This document shows positions 30,049 to 41,752 of a stretch of DNA of 64,000 nt, piece by piece. This stretch comes from Vitrella brassicaformis (Eukaryota; Sar; Vitrellaceae). The notes under the pieces are model-generated. The model saw only the letters and a program-made list of their open reading frames with translations, was not told the DNA's origin and did no database searches. The stretch's first letter is position 1, and every line of letters begins with the position of its first letter. Made by a program: the position numbers and the translations under genes. The stretch covers positions 1 through 64,000 of the forward strand of contig CDMY01000224.1 of assembly GCA_001179505.1 (NCBI GenBank). Reading direction: 5' to 3'.

Positions 30049-33000
30049 ATGATATCTGCGCCGAAGCGGAGCAACACGGGGGGGACGGGGAAGAAGATGG
30101 TCATCAAGGCCTTCAAAGGTACGCACGCACACGCGGGACGGACGGCAGGGAGGCAAAGGGAAACACAAAGACAGACAGACAAACAGACAGAGAAACAGAG
30201 AAACAGGGCTTCCCGCGCTTCTCTGTCTGTCTATCTGTCTGTCTGTCTGTCGTGCATGTCGTGTGTGTGCTGTGCTGTGCTCTGTGTGTGTGTGTGTGTG
30301 TGTCCAGAGAAGCCTCGTCTGCCCGAGGATTTTGAGGACCGCACCTGGGACAAGCTGCAGCGGGCTGTCGTGGCCGTCTTCGAACGCAGAAAAATCAACG
30401 ACAGCGAAGAAGATCTATACAGAGTACACCTAGGCAGACAGACAGATCAGCAGAGCAAGCAGACCTCTGCAGGAACTTCCCTCGCTCATGGGTTGGGTAA
30501 ATGTCGTGGTTTGTTTGTCGAGCGCAGGACGTCGAGAATTTGTGTCTGCACAAGATGGCCGCCAACCTGTACGGCCGCGTCGAGAAGGAGTGCTCACAAC
30601 ACATCACCAAAAAAGTCAAGTCAGTGCCCGGCGAGCGAATCACAAACACACAACAGCCACTGCACTGCCTTACCCTCTCCCACCTGTCCGTGTGTGTGTG
30701 CGTGTGTGTGTGTGTGACACTGCAGCTCTCTGTTGGCGCAGGCGGGCGACCCTGAGGCGTTTCTGCCTCTAGTGGAGCAGCTCTGGAAGGAGCACTGCCA
30801 GACCATGGTGGGTCGGTCAGTCAGTCAGTCAGGACACACAGACAGACAGACAGACACAAGGACTGCCACCCACACCACAGCACACCACACCTGACAACCA
30901 CATGCCTCACTGAGTGAGAAGTTACGTCTGCCTTGTCCTCCCTCCTCCCGACTCCCGACTCCCTGCTGCCGCCCGCAGGCCACCCTTCAGAATTTCTTTC
31001 TGTGTTTGGATCGCACCTATGTCCTCGCCCAGCAGAACAGCCACATCAGGCCTGTCTGGTCAGCACACCACAGCACCTACACACACACACACACAAGGAA
31101 GGTTGGACACCAAGGAAACGATCCCTGCATTGACCGAGTGTGTCTGCCTGTGTGGTGTGCAGGGAGCTGGGTCTGTGGCAGTTTCGGAAGCGTTTCCAGG
31201 AGCTGCAGGAGGTGCAGAGTAAAACGGTCGACGGGCTGCTCGCACTCATACAAAGCGAAAGGTGGGAGGCCCGCCGGGGCTCGACACACTCTCTCTCTCT
31301 CTCTCTCTCCGTATGTCTCTGTGTGTGTGTTTGTGTTGTGTCACGTCAGGCAAGGGCTGTATGTGCCGCGCGATTTGCTCAAGACCCTGGTGCGCATGCT
31401 CGTCAGCCTCAGGGTAACCAGACCACCTGACCTGACCACAGAACAGACCAGCAGTCGGCACGCAGACCAGACAACTGAGCTGCCGGGCGTGTGTGTGCGT
31501 GTGCATATGTCTAGGTATACGACGAGGCGTTTGAGAAGAAGTTTCTGGAGGAGACAGCCCGGTTCTACGAGAACGAGGGTAACCAGCTCATATCGACCGC
31601 ACAGGCCGCAGACTTCCTCGCACACGTCGAACGCAGAATCAACCAAGAGGTGCCCTCAGGGCAGGGCCAGCACCCCACACAGCCGATATATAGCTAACAA
31701 GACAGCCTGCAAACAGACATCTATCTCTGTCTGTGTGTGTGCTTGTCATGTTGTTTGTCGTGCTGTCTGTCGTGTTTGTTTGTTGTGTGCTGTGCAGGAG
31801 GATCGTCTGCAGAAGTACCTCGACATCCGCACCCGCAGCCGGCTGCTGGACTGTGTGCGTCGCCGGCTGCTGGAGAACCACACGCAGGACCTCCTTGACA
31901 AGGGTCAGTCAATCACATCACACCACAGAGAGAGGAAAGGGCTGGGGCCATTCTGTGTGCCTGTGTGTGTGTGTGTGTGTGTATTTGTGTGCGTCAGGGT
32001 TCATGTCGTTGGTTGAGTATGATCGCGTGACGGACCTTGAGAGGCTCTACCGGCTCTATAACCAGGTAGATGGACTGGACAGGACAGACGCACAGAGGCC
32101 CGCCAGCCCAAGGATCCCCTATGCCGCTGTTAATCTGTGTGTGTAGGTTGATGCGTTGCCCAAGGTGCGTGCCGCCTGGTCATCCTGCGTCAAGGTCAGT
32201 CAGTAGGGCGGTCTGGTCTGCCCACACACACACACACACACACAGATGTCCAACGGAAGATCGGCACATCATTCAGGTGTGTGTGTGTGTCAATATTGCC
32301 TGTCTGCCTCGATATGATATCCACAGAAGTTCGGTGCTGCGATGATGAAGGACGAGGAGCGCGAGAACCAGAGGATGCTGGTCGGCAACCTACTAGAGTT
32401 CAAGACGCGACTCGACACCATACACCAGAAGGCATTCCAGAAGAATCTCGACTTCCACCTTTCCATGAAGGTAGGTGACTCACACACGTGTGTGTGTGTG
32501 TGTGCGGGCGGCGAGCGAGGGAGCGAGGATGCATCACTATCGGTTGTCTCCTGAGTCGCCATGACGGCGCGTCAGTTTTTGACGGCCTTTGGCGCCACAC
32601 TGTGCTGACACTGACTCTCGTGTCATAGTTACGCTGAGCTACCCTCCACACCACACCCTGCACACCACACACACGTGGATGGATGGATGCCTGGATGTCA
32701 CACGTGCCGATGCACCTGCTGCACTCAGCCACTTGTGTGTGTGTGTGTGTGTCTAGGATTCGTTTGAGACCTTCCTCAACGAAAACCCCAATGTCCCCGC
32801 GTCGCTGCTCGGTAGGTAATCCATCACTCACACTCACGTAGGCACACTGTCTGTGTGTGTGTGTGTGTGTCAGCCAAGTATGTGGACGAGCTGCTGCGCG
32901 GCGGCAGTGGAGGTGCGTCGGGGGTGGGGCGGCCCTCCAGCGACCTGGAGCTCGACGAGACACTCGACCGGGTCATGGTGCTCTTCAGATATCTCTACGC

Positions 33001-34581
33001 CAAAGACACTTTCGAGGTCACACAGACAGACATACAGACATACATACAGACAGACAGACAGATGGCTGGAGGGACAGAGAGAGAGAGACGGAAGTGCCTC
33101 GTGTGTGTGTGTGTGTGTGTTGGGCGCAGGCGTTTTACAAGAAGGATTTGGCCAAGCGGTTGCTGCTGTCCAAGTCGAGCTCGACGGACGCCGAGAAGTC
33201 CATGATACAGAAACTCAAGGAGGGTGCGACACGACATAGCACACACAGAGCTCACACAGACACATACATGCACCCCCACACGCAAGAGGGGATGCCGTCA
33301 CCGTGTGTGTCTTCAGAGTGCGGAACGTCATTCACCACCAAGCTCGAGGGCATGTTCAAAGACATGGTCTCCCACCACACACCCACTCACACAGAGACAC
33401 ACACAGATGCAGCCCCTGTTTCCCTGCCTGTCTGCAGGACCTGTCGCGCGGCACACTCGACACTTTCCTGGCAGTAAGGACACCACACACACGATGGCTG
33501 ACCGGTCATCAGATCTACCGTCATCGGCCGTAATCTCTCTCTCGTAGCGTGAGGAGACGCAGGGTGCGTTGAAGGACGCCGGCATGGAGTTCACCTGCCA
33601 CGTGCTGACGACGGGCACCTGGCCGCACTACACCACATGCGCCGACATCGCATACCCCAACAGTGTAATGTCCTTAGCTGCAGCACATGGGCTGGGCAGC
33701 GGGAGGGAGGGGGGCAATGAGAATGAGAATGAGTGTGTGTGTGGTGTTGTGTAGGCGAATCGCGTGCAGGAGATGTTTCGCCGATACTACCTCTCAAAGC
33801 ACAGCGGTAGGGGTCAGATCAGTGGGGCCCGGCAGAGGGCCCAGACACAGACAGACAGACAGACCGTCTTGACTGACTGTGGGTCACGGTTTGTTTCCTT
33901 CCCTTGTGTGTCGCAGGTCGTAGTTTGAAGTTCCTGACCTCCCTCGGCCAGGCCACCCTCCGCGCATCCTTCACCGCACCCGCAAGGGTGGGGGTCAGTC
34001 TCTCTCACACAACACAACCAAACCAAGCCAAGCCCAGCCAGCATCTCTGCTCACTCTCTCACTCTGTGCTGTTCAGCAAGCTGTCGGGTCAGAGGGCAGT
34101 GCTCCTGCTGGTGCTAGTGGTGGTGGTGACGGTGGTGACAGTGTCATGACTGACGGTCCCGCAGCTGCGGCAGCGGCAGCGGCGCCCTCCGGCCGTGCGT
34201 CTGGCAAGGGGGTGGGGGGGAGGGGCAGACACGAACTGGTCGTCTCGCACTGCCAGGTCTATCAAGAAGGGGGGCAGCGCGTGTCATGGGGTGTCCATCA
34301 ACTCAGTTCAACTAACGAATGCACGTCTTTTCGTTGTCAGGCGATCGTGTTGCTGCTGTTCAACCATGCCGACAGCCTCTCGTGCGACGAAATCGAAGCC
34401 GCTACCAAAATAGGTAGGTAGGAAGCGACACACACACACACACACACAGAGGTGACCAGCCACACAAACAAGTGACTGGCGGGTTGTGCGCAGAGCGCAG
34501 TGAGCTGGTCCGGACGCTGCAGTCGCTGTCGTTGCACAAGGTCAACAAACTCCTCATCAAGAGGTCACCCGGCAGAGAGGT

Positions 34582-34615
<34 letters not shown>

Positions 34616-35405
34616 GCAGAGAGGCAGAGAGGCAGCCAGATCCGGGTGAGAATGTTGGTTGATGTGTGTGTGGCTCTGTGTGTGTGTGGCTTAGGTGTCG
34701 GGCAGCGACGTGTTTGAGTTCAACTCCCAGTTCCTGAGCAAGCTCTTCAGGCTCACCATCAACCAAATACAGTCAAAGGAAACGGTCAGCCAGCCGGGAG
34801 GACACACACATTGCATTTTAACACAACGCAGTCAATGCATTGCATCCCGTGTTTCCCATGTCTGTCTGTCTGTCTGTCTGGCGTGTGCGTGTGTGTGTGC
34901 CATCAGAAGGAGGAGGCTGACGCGACCCAGAACAAGGTCTTCGAGGACCGACAGTACCAGGTCGGTCAACCCTGCAACCAACGAACGCATGCATCACAAA
35001 CACTCTGGCCCCCCGCCCTCCCACCCGGGTCACTCTCACCCGCTGTCTGTGTGTGTGTGTGTGTGTGTCTGGCGTGTGTGTGTGTGTGCAGGTTGACGCG
35101 GCGATAGTTCGCATCATGAAGTACAAGAAGACCGCCCCCCACCAGGTGCTCATGACGGAGCTATTCAGCCAGATACGCTTCCCATGCAAATCCTCCGACG
35201 TCAAGAAACGTATCGAATCGCTCATCGAAAGAGGTGAGGTGCCTCAGCCAAGCCAAGCATCCCCGCTGTCCCACCACACGGAGGCGCCTCCCTGCACTCT
35301 CTCTCTCTCTCTCTCTCTGTGCGTGTGTGTGTGTGATGTGTCCTTGGCGTAGAGTATCTGGAGCGCAACGCAGATGACCCCAACACCTACAACTATCTGG
35401 CGTGA
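30049..35405 (+). CDS. CUL4: Cullin-4, scaffold of CRL4 ubiquitin ligases
   Basis: Cullin-4 bridges DDB1-bound substrate receptors to the RING protein RBX1. The N-terminus (KKMVIKAFK, then [18 protein letters not shown]) matches the cullin-4 KKLVIKNFKxKPxLPExF signature and not cullin-1 or -3. [44 protein letters not shown] and [20 protein letters not shown] follow. Then come [28 protein letters not shown] (cullin-homology core), [17 protein letters not shown] and [11 protein letters not shown]. The C-terminal winged helix has [15 protein letters not shown] with the neddylation lysine, and ends DPNTYNYLA. About 20 short introns are rich in CA/TG and CAGA/TCTG. An Ala/Gly-rich insert (about 34086-34250) sits between the cullin core and the winged-helix region. 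Length is roughly 800 residues, typical for the family. The start ATG is the first in frame before KKMVIK. Confidence 0.95.
30171..30252 (+). repeat. Complementary (CAGA)n / (TCTG)n arms inside cullin-4 intron 1
   Basis: A 30-base CAGA-rich arm at the left and a 30-base TCTG-rich arm at the right are reverse complements at about 26 of 30 positions. A loop of about 20 bases separates them. In the transcript this would fold the intron into a hairpin between donor and acceptor. Confidence 0.8.
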
Positions 35406-36504
35406 TGCGATACGATGCGACACGACCAGCTCTGGGTAAATGTGTGTGTGGCACTAGCTACTCCCCTCCCCCCCGGCCTGTCCGTCCGATGGAGGGCAGA
35501 GCGGTAGGTAGCGCCAGACAGCGGCCGGATCGGCCGGCTCCTTCCTGTGTCGTGTCGTATACATCTACGTAGCACATCTACGTAGCCAGCGAGAGTGTTT
35601 GTTTGCTCTTCCTTGCGCGTGTGGGGGTGCATGGAATGAAGGTTGGCTGCCCCCGGATGCGGACACAGCTGCCTGACCTGACGGGTGGTCACTGCTGGTC
35701 GTGTGTGTGCGTGTGTGTGTGCGTGTCGAGAGGCAAGCCGACAAGCGGCCGAATGAATGCCTCTTGTGTGTGTGATCGTGGGACGACGGCTTTTTCTCTC
35801 GCTCGCCTCTGTGGTAGTGGCCGAGTGGCCGAGTGGCCGTGGTGTGGCGCCTTGCGTGATATATGTGTGTGGCTCTCTGTAGCATAATGACTGACTGACG
35901 GTCGCGATATATATGCGGACGGCCGTGCCGATTCGTGACATAACCGAGTCACACTCTATCGCAGCAATAAATATTATCATGTCAGCGTCTCGCTGGTATC
36001 CACACACGAAGCTTCCCCCCCCCCCCCCCNNNNNNNNNNNNNNNNNNNNNNNNNNNNNNNNNNNNNNNNNNNNNNNNNNNNNNNNNNNNNNNNNNNNNNN
36101 NNNNNNNNNNNNNNNNNNNNNNNNNNNNNNNNNNNNNNNNNNNNNNNNNNNNNNNNNNNNNNNNNNNNNNNNNNNNNNNNNNNNNNNNNNNNNNNNNNNN
36201 NNNNNNNNNNNNNNNNNNNNNNNNNNNNNNNNNNNNNNNNNNNNNNNNNNNNNNNNNNNNNNNNNNNNNNNNNNNNNNNNNNNNNNNNNNNNNNNNNNNN
36301 NNNNNNNNNNNNNNNNNNNNNNNNNNNNNTCCCCCCCCCCCCCCCAGAGCAGAGAAACACATAACAGCACGCCCCATCCGCCATACACACACCCAGGCGG
36401 AACACAGAACAGACAGCAGGTGGGAAGCACAGCACTACACACAGGTCAGCTGCATGGTGTGTCTACGACACTGTTCTGCTGGGTGGGTGGAAGAAAAGGA
36501 AGGC
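35406..36504. other. Convergent intergenic spacer containing an assembly gap
   Basis: 3' flank of cullin-4 with a triple GTGGCCGAGTGGCC-type repeat near 35816-35842 and CTACGTAG words near 35564-35587. The gap (36030-36329) and the 3' flank of the minus-strand gene follow. No gene is seen in the readable part. Confidence 0.5.
36030..36329. other. Assembly gap, 300 N
   Basis: Exactly 300 N are flanked by about 15 C on the left and by T plus about 15 C on the right. The open frames that appear to cross it are meaningless. The round size suggests an estimated rather than measured gap. Confidence 0.98.
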
Positions 36505-37485
36505 TCATTCGGCGTTGTCTATCACCCGCAGCTCAACCAGCTTCTCGGCCGACACCCCACTGTCCCGCAACGCCAGAATCCGACCGCACTCTCGCAGACC
36601 CTGCAGCTCATTGCGTGCCCCAGGCTCAGACGCCGCCCTCTCTTGCAACTCCCGTATGCGCCTCCTATACGCCTGCCTCAATGCGTCCTTGACGAAGTCG
36701 GCTGCGTGATCATGGTCAGGAAGGGCGCTCAACACATCCATCGGGACCTCCCTCCTGAGCTGCTCGATGCCCCGCCGCACCGCCTGCATCCGATGGCCCG
36801 TCACATCACCGCCACCACCCCGATGCAACGGCTGCTGAGAGTGAGAGGGAGAGGAGCCCTTATATGCCGTCCCCCTGGGCACCGTCGCCACCTTCAGCTT
36901 GTGCAGCACCGCCTCCGGCTGCAGGGGGGCGTCCTCATGGCCTCGCGAGATATTGCGCCGTGGGGCGAAGGGGGCGATGGCGGCCGACAGGGCGTCCTCC
37001 TTGCAGACATCGGCATACCGCACGACGCGGGGGCTGAAGTCTTCTCGATAAGTCCGCTCCCTCGCCAGCTGCTCCCTCTCTGCCGTGCTGCGGTAGTAGC
37101 CATCCAGCTCGTCGAATGGCGGCTCCTCGTTGTCGAGGCCCGTGCGCGTGTCGTCTGCCACCATCCCCGTGTGCCAGCCCAGAACGTCAGACAGGCCGCT
37201 GGCACCAGGCCGGTCTCTCTGGTCTGTGTCCTTGGTGTCTGTGTCGAGGCAGCCGGTGGCCTTGCGCAGGAAATGCGCCAGTGACCACTGAGAAGACGCC
37301 GGAGCCGCTTTCTCATTGTGGCTGCTGGTGTGTTGTCTAGTCCCCACACAGGGAGCATCGCGGTGGTGGGTGCGTGGCGAGCGCCGCCTCTCGTAGCTGT
37401 GCGTGTGGCTGCCGAAGACGCTGAGGTGTCTGGATGTGCGCCGGGGCGGCGAAGGGCCCTCGTCCATGGCCATCGAAATCATCAT
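36505..37485 (-). CDS. Uncharacterised Arg/Glu-rich protein
   Basis: Not recognised. The open frame gives about 326 residues from ATG 37485 (MMISMAMDEGPSPPRR); a TTACAG acceptor just upstream means a further 5' exon is possible. The N-terminal half is polar and low-complexity (Ser, His, Arg, Asp). The centre has EPPFDELDGYYRSTAEREQL. The C-terminal 100 residues are helical and highly charged: VRRGIEQLRREVPMDVLSAL, VKDALRQAYRRRIRELQERA, then ECGRILALRDSGVSAEKLVE. There are no TM segments. It lies head-to-head with the CSA-like gene, 243 bp between starts. Confidence 0.6.
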   Translation of the reverse strand: MMISMAMDEGPSPPRRTSRHLSVFGSHTHSYERRRSPRTHHRDAPCVGTRQHTSSHNEKAAPASSQWSLAHFLRKATGCLDTDTKDTDQRDRPGASGLSDVLGWHTGMVADDTRTGLDNEEPPFDELDGYYRSTAEREQLARERTYREDFSPRVVRYADVCKEDALSAAIAPFAPRRNISRGHEDAPLQPEAVLHKLKVATVPRGTAYKGSSPSHSQQPLHRGGGGDVTGHRMQAVRRGIEQLRREVPMDVLSALPDHDHAADFVKDALRQAYRRRIRELQERAASEPGARNELQGLRECGRILALRDSGVSAEKLVELRVIDNAE

Positions 37486-37728
37486 AGCTGATGAGTCGGA
37501 GTGCCTGTAAGGCCGACACGAACACGCCACAGAGAGCCCCAGGCTGAGTGAGAGGCGTCTTCGAGCGTTGCGCCTCTGCGAACTAAGGGTCTTCAAACCC
37601 TGCAGCCCCTGAACCAGAGCCCCTGAACCCTAGAGTGGCACGAGCCGGAGGAAATGATGTGTCGGAGATGGATAACCTCGGCTATAGCCTGATTGGTTTC
37701 TCAACAGTAGGAAGATGATGATAGGAAG
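37486..37728. promoter_or_regulatory. Bidirectional promoter region: unknown gene (-) / CSA-like gene (+)
   Basis: Contains a direct repeat AG(A/C)CCCTGAACC near 37605-37630 and the string ATAACCTCGGCTATAGCCTG followed by ATTGGTT near 37673-37699. This resembles the CTCGG plus ATTGG arrangement upstream of cullin-4. Confidence 0.4.
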
Positions 37729-39529
37729 ATGATGCCCAACAGTGCGTGTTCGTCGTCCTTCGACAAGCTGCCGCTGTTCTCTCAGCTCCGAGCACGGCAC
37801 GCTGGCATCTTGTCGGCCCGGCACTTCCACTGCTTCCTCGAGCGCAAGCAAATCGCAGCCTTAGATACGTCAGCCACCCTCACGCTGGACGCAGACCATG
37901 CCGGAGGCGTGTCTGCCTTGGCGGCCTCACCGGATGGGCGATTTCTGCTATCCGGCAGCACCGGATCTTCCATGAAGCTGTTTGATCTCGACAAGCGGGA
38001 GAAGCGGCAGCACACCGACATCGGAGGCCGGCGTATTGTGCGACCTGTCCATCAAGTCGGGAAAAGGGACCCGAGGGCTGGCGGGAGGTTTGATCGGGGT
38101 CATCTGTATGCCATCAGCTCCCTCGCGTGGTACCCCGACGGCTCGTCTGTGTGTCTGTCTGCCGGTCTCGACAAATTTGTCAAGGTGTGGGACACATCGG
38201 GCATGGACGAGGTCATCAGCTTCGACCTGAAGAGCAAGGTGCGCGAGCAGCCACACAGCACAACACCCCACACACCACGACAGCCATGCCATGCTTGAAC
38301 CATTCTGCCTCCTCTGACCTGACATCGATTGTCAGGTATATAGCATCGCGACGGCTGGCGAGCGGACCAGCGGCAGCCCGACCTTTGCTGCAGCGCTCGA
38401 AGAGGGCCACACGCGGCTGTGCGACCTCCGGTCGGGCAACTTCACACACATCCTGCGCGGCCACCGAGCGGCGGTCTTCTCAGTCGCCTTCCACCCCCGT
38501 AATGGCTTCCATCTGGTCACCGGCAGCGCCGACCGGACCGTCAGGCTGTGGGATATCCGCAGGGGCGTGCAGTGCATCTACGCCCTCGACAAACACAAGG
38601 CCGACGACCGCTTTCTGCGGGCTCTCGGGCAGGGGCCGATCGGCAGCGCCGACACGCTGCCCCCGCAGAGGCGGCCGGCAGTGCCGAAGACTCAGGCACC
38701 GCCACCTGTAGCGGCGAAACAAGGGCCTCAGCTTGCTGGCTTTGCCGATGAGAGCGACGTGTGGGCCTACATGTCAAGGGTGACTAACAAGCGAAAGAGG
38801 AAGGACAAATCGGCAGAGAGGGAGGAGAGCAACGACAGCCAGGCGAGCAGCAGCAATGACCCCTTGTCAAGACAGCGCATCAACTACCGCCTTAACCCCC
38901 ACCTGTTGAAGCCCCAGCCGCCCAAATCATCTCAGTCAAGGAGAGCCGCCAAGACACCTTCGAGTGCACCATCTGCCCCCACACCCACCCCCGCCCCTCC
39001 CCGCAAGCCCCCGCCGCCAAAGCACACCGGCATCGCTCATGACGGCCGCGTGACGTCGGTGCGCTTCACCACGGACGGGCAGTACGTCCTAAGCTCAGGC
39101 ACCGACGGCCATGTGCGGCTGTGGGACGCCCTGACGGGCGGCAACTGCTTCGTCCACTTCGGGCAGACCAAGAACAAGCAGTCGCTGGGCACCACCTTCG
39201 CCGTGGACACCTTCGACGACCACGTCTTTCACGGCGTGGGCGAGCTCGTGTGCATGTTCCAGCTCAAGACGGGCCGGGTGGTGAGGCAGTGGCGGGGGCA
39301 CCTGGATACGGTGGTGGCGGTGGAGTGGAATGGGAGGCGGAAGCAGGTGTGCAGCGGGGCCAAGGACGGCCTCATACAAGTGTTCGAGCCGTCACCGGGG
39401 TTCTTGCGGGGCAAGGGGGCGGACAGTGGGGTGGCGAGAGCTGCTCCCTCTGTCGGTGCTGCTGCAGTAGCTACGTCGTCTGCAAGGGCTGATGATGAGA
39501 TGAGCGAGTGGAGTGACGAGATCTGGTAG
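37729..39529 (+). CDS. ERCC8: CSA/ERCC8-like WD40 protein, CRL4 substrate receptor
   Basis: In animals and plants CSA/ERCC8 is the DDB1-cullin-4 receptor for transcription-coupled repair. Two exons (37729-38238, 38336-39529; phase-0 intron) give 567 residues against about 396 in human. WD repeats are HAGGVSALAASPDGRFLLSG...SMKLFDLDK, then HLYAISSLAWYPDGSSVCLS...KFVKVWDT, then GHTRLCDLRSGNFTHILRGH. RAAVFSVAFHPRNGFHLVTG...RTVRLWDIRRG follows, and the same pattern resumes at AHDGRVTSVRFTTDGQYVLS...HVRLWDALTGG. The N-terminal SARHFHCFLERK helix corresponds to the DDB1-contact helix region. The order and the LCDLxSGxxxHILxGH block are characteristic of CSA. A roughly 145-residue Lys/Pro/Ser-rich insert separates the fourth and fifth repeats. 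The acidic SEWSDEIW end resembles the human AWSSSDEE tail. Cullin-4 ends 2.3 kb upstream on the same strand. Confidence 0.85.
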
Positions 39530-41752
39530 TCTGGCTAGCTAGAATGGGATATTTGCAGATTTCTGTGCAGCCGGGGCGGCAGTGTGTGCAGATGACTTGA
39601 GATGACTGTGACCGACCAGCTTTGGATGTTATGTGATGTTATGTGAGATGAGGTGAAGGTGTTGTTATGCTACCACTGTCATGAGCGTCAAGTCAGATCA
39701 TGGTGCATGCGGATGGCCCCCCCGCCCACGCCATAATGAAAATGCCACCCAGCCAGCCGTCCGTCCGTCCTCGGTTGAGGAGATGCGATGGCAGCCACAC
39801 GCAGCCACAGCAACACAAGCAAGCAAAGGCACACACATCACATCACATCACACACATCCACACACACACAGCTCACATCACTCACTCACATACGTGTCTG
39901 TCTAGTCCAAGCGTATAAGTGTAGTGTACTGTCTCGTCTGTCTCCACCCATCCATCACATCTATCTGTGAGGAAAAACGCACACAAAACCCACCGAACGT
40001 AGCCAGCCAGCCTTAGAAGATTTCCGTACTTGATCAGCGCTCGGGCTCAGGCAGGGAGGGAGGTGCAATTATATCTGTCTGTCTGCCACTCCATCCAATT
40101 AGGTAGACACCCCCCACCCCAACCTGCCGAGCACACCCCATTTGTTTGTGTCGCCAGCCACCCATCTGATCTGCCCTCCTGCCCTGTTCTGGCCTGCCCT
40201 GCCCTGCCTGTCTCTCTGCCTGTCCGTCCGTCCGTCGCTCCAAAATAGACCATGGTGTGGGGTGTGTGTGGTATGGGGTGTGTGTGTGCCGCCCTCCACC
40301 TCCGCGTTACTCCACTGTAAAGTGACTAACTCCCCGGACAAAAACACTGTAAACCGCCGTAGACACACACTCACACCCCACCAGGTAGGTAGATCTATAG
40401 CATCTCTGTGCTGTGTGCTCTCGTCCACACACAGAGGCTGTAAACGTCTGTTTGTATGTGTGTGCTGTTATGTCAGTCAGCACACGGCTAGGCTACCGAA
40501 TGAACACGACACACACACACACTCCGGCAGAAAAGGGGCCGGTCAAGCGTCAAGCGTCAATCGTCATTGTAGCGTGCAGCTACAGACATAACGTACATCA
40601 CACATAAGCAGGGCAGGAAGGGCAAAAAAGAGCAAGGGAGGAAAGGTACACACCCCAAGAGGGAGGGAGGGAGGAAGGGAGAGAGAGAGCGTTAGACAGA
40701 CGGACAGACAGACAGACAGGAGAGGTCGGTTGTCATCGCATCACCTCACGACATCCATCCATCCACACATAAGCACCCACACATCCACACAGCCGGTCCG
40801 GTCAGCCCCTCCTAAATAGGCGCAAAGGAAGCAACATCACGCACGGCACGCAGTGATGCACAATGTCTGCGCATTGCTGAAAAAGAACACACACAGCACA
40901 CCATAACAGCGACACGAAGAGAGACCAACATGAGCGCAAGGTAAGGACAACATCCCAAAACGAATATGTACTGCTCTGCTCTGCTCGCATCCCCCTCGCC
41001 TGCCCGCCCGCCCGCCCGCCCGCTTAACTAAATGCCAGTCTACAAAAGGCCATTAGACAGACAGGCGGAGAAACAGACAGACAGACAGACAGATGAACCA
41101 ATCAATCAACCAATCCATCCATCCATCCAGCCACACTCACACCACACCCACCCGCCCCAATACCGAATAAACACCAACCACTCTTCCGTCCATCCATCCA
41201 TCCAGTCCCCGCACCACAGGCAACCACAGAATCGAGAAGACAGGCAGGCAGGCAGGGAGGGAGGGCCGCTCAAAACGCATGCATCACTTAGTCACTCACC
41301 CGGTTTGCACCACACACATCACATCACATCACTCCACACACACGAATGCGTCACACCACATTCACTCGCCATATGCCGGCTATCACCTCACCTCACAGCA
41401 TGAATCAATGAATGAATCACACGTACCGACCGTACCTACACTGGAAGAGGGAGGGAGGGAGATAAACGTGACGACTAAAACTGCTTCCCAGCCCCGCCCC
41501 CCCCCTCCGCCCCGCCCCCTCGCACGGCTCGCTATCCTATCCCTGTGACATATATATGTTGTGTATATGTTGTGAATAGGTTACACAAGAAACTGTACGT
41601 AGAAAAGCATCATGTCATGCAGGCACCGATCATATCATGACTCGCTCTTGTGGGTCGGCATGCCCCGCACATTGACGGGGGGTGGGGGGGAGGGGGTGGG
41701 GGGTGCTTGACCAAACAAGAGGTATCGGCGCGTGTCTGGATCTCATCTCATC
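39530..41752. other. Largest convergent intergenic spacer, 2.2 kb
   Basis: No gene supported in six frames. It is dominated by simple repeats: CATCACATCACA (39836-39850), (CA)n (39855-39872, 40508-40522), GGGA runs (40660-40685), (CAGA)n (40692-40720, 41052-41092), (CCCG)n (41003-41025), ATCC runs (41116-41130, 41190-41205) and CTCACCTCAC. Confidence 0.6.

Noticed and set aside
35810-35845. tRNA-like GTGGCCGAGTGG word (D-arm of Ser/Leu tRNAs).
   Set aside because: It is a three-fold GTGGCCGA repeat. No T-arm GGTTCGA, anticodon arm or acceptor pairing follows.
35913-36692. Open frames spanning the N gap on both strands.
   Set aside because: They consist mostly of unknown residues across 300 N.
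37597-37714. Possible extra 5' coding exon for the minus-strand gene at 36505-37485, starting upstream of 37509.
   Set aside because: A TTACAG acceptor exists at about 37510, but no upstream ATG exon with a clear donor was found; the only start there would be TTG.
39530-41752. Repeat array that might be a CRISPR or satellite.
   Set aside because: Only 2-4 base simple repeats occur, with no longer unit or regular spacers.
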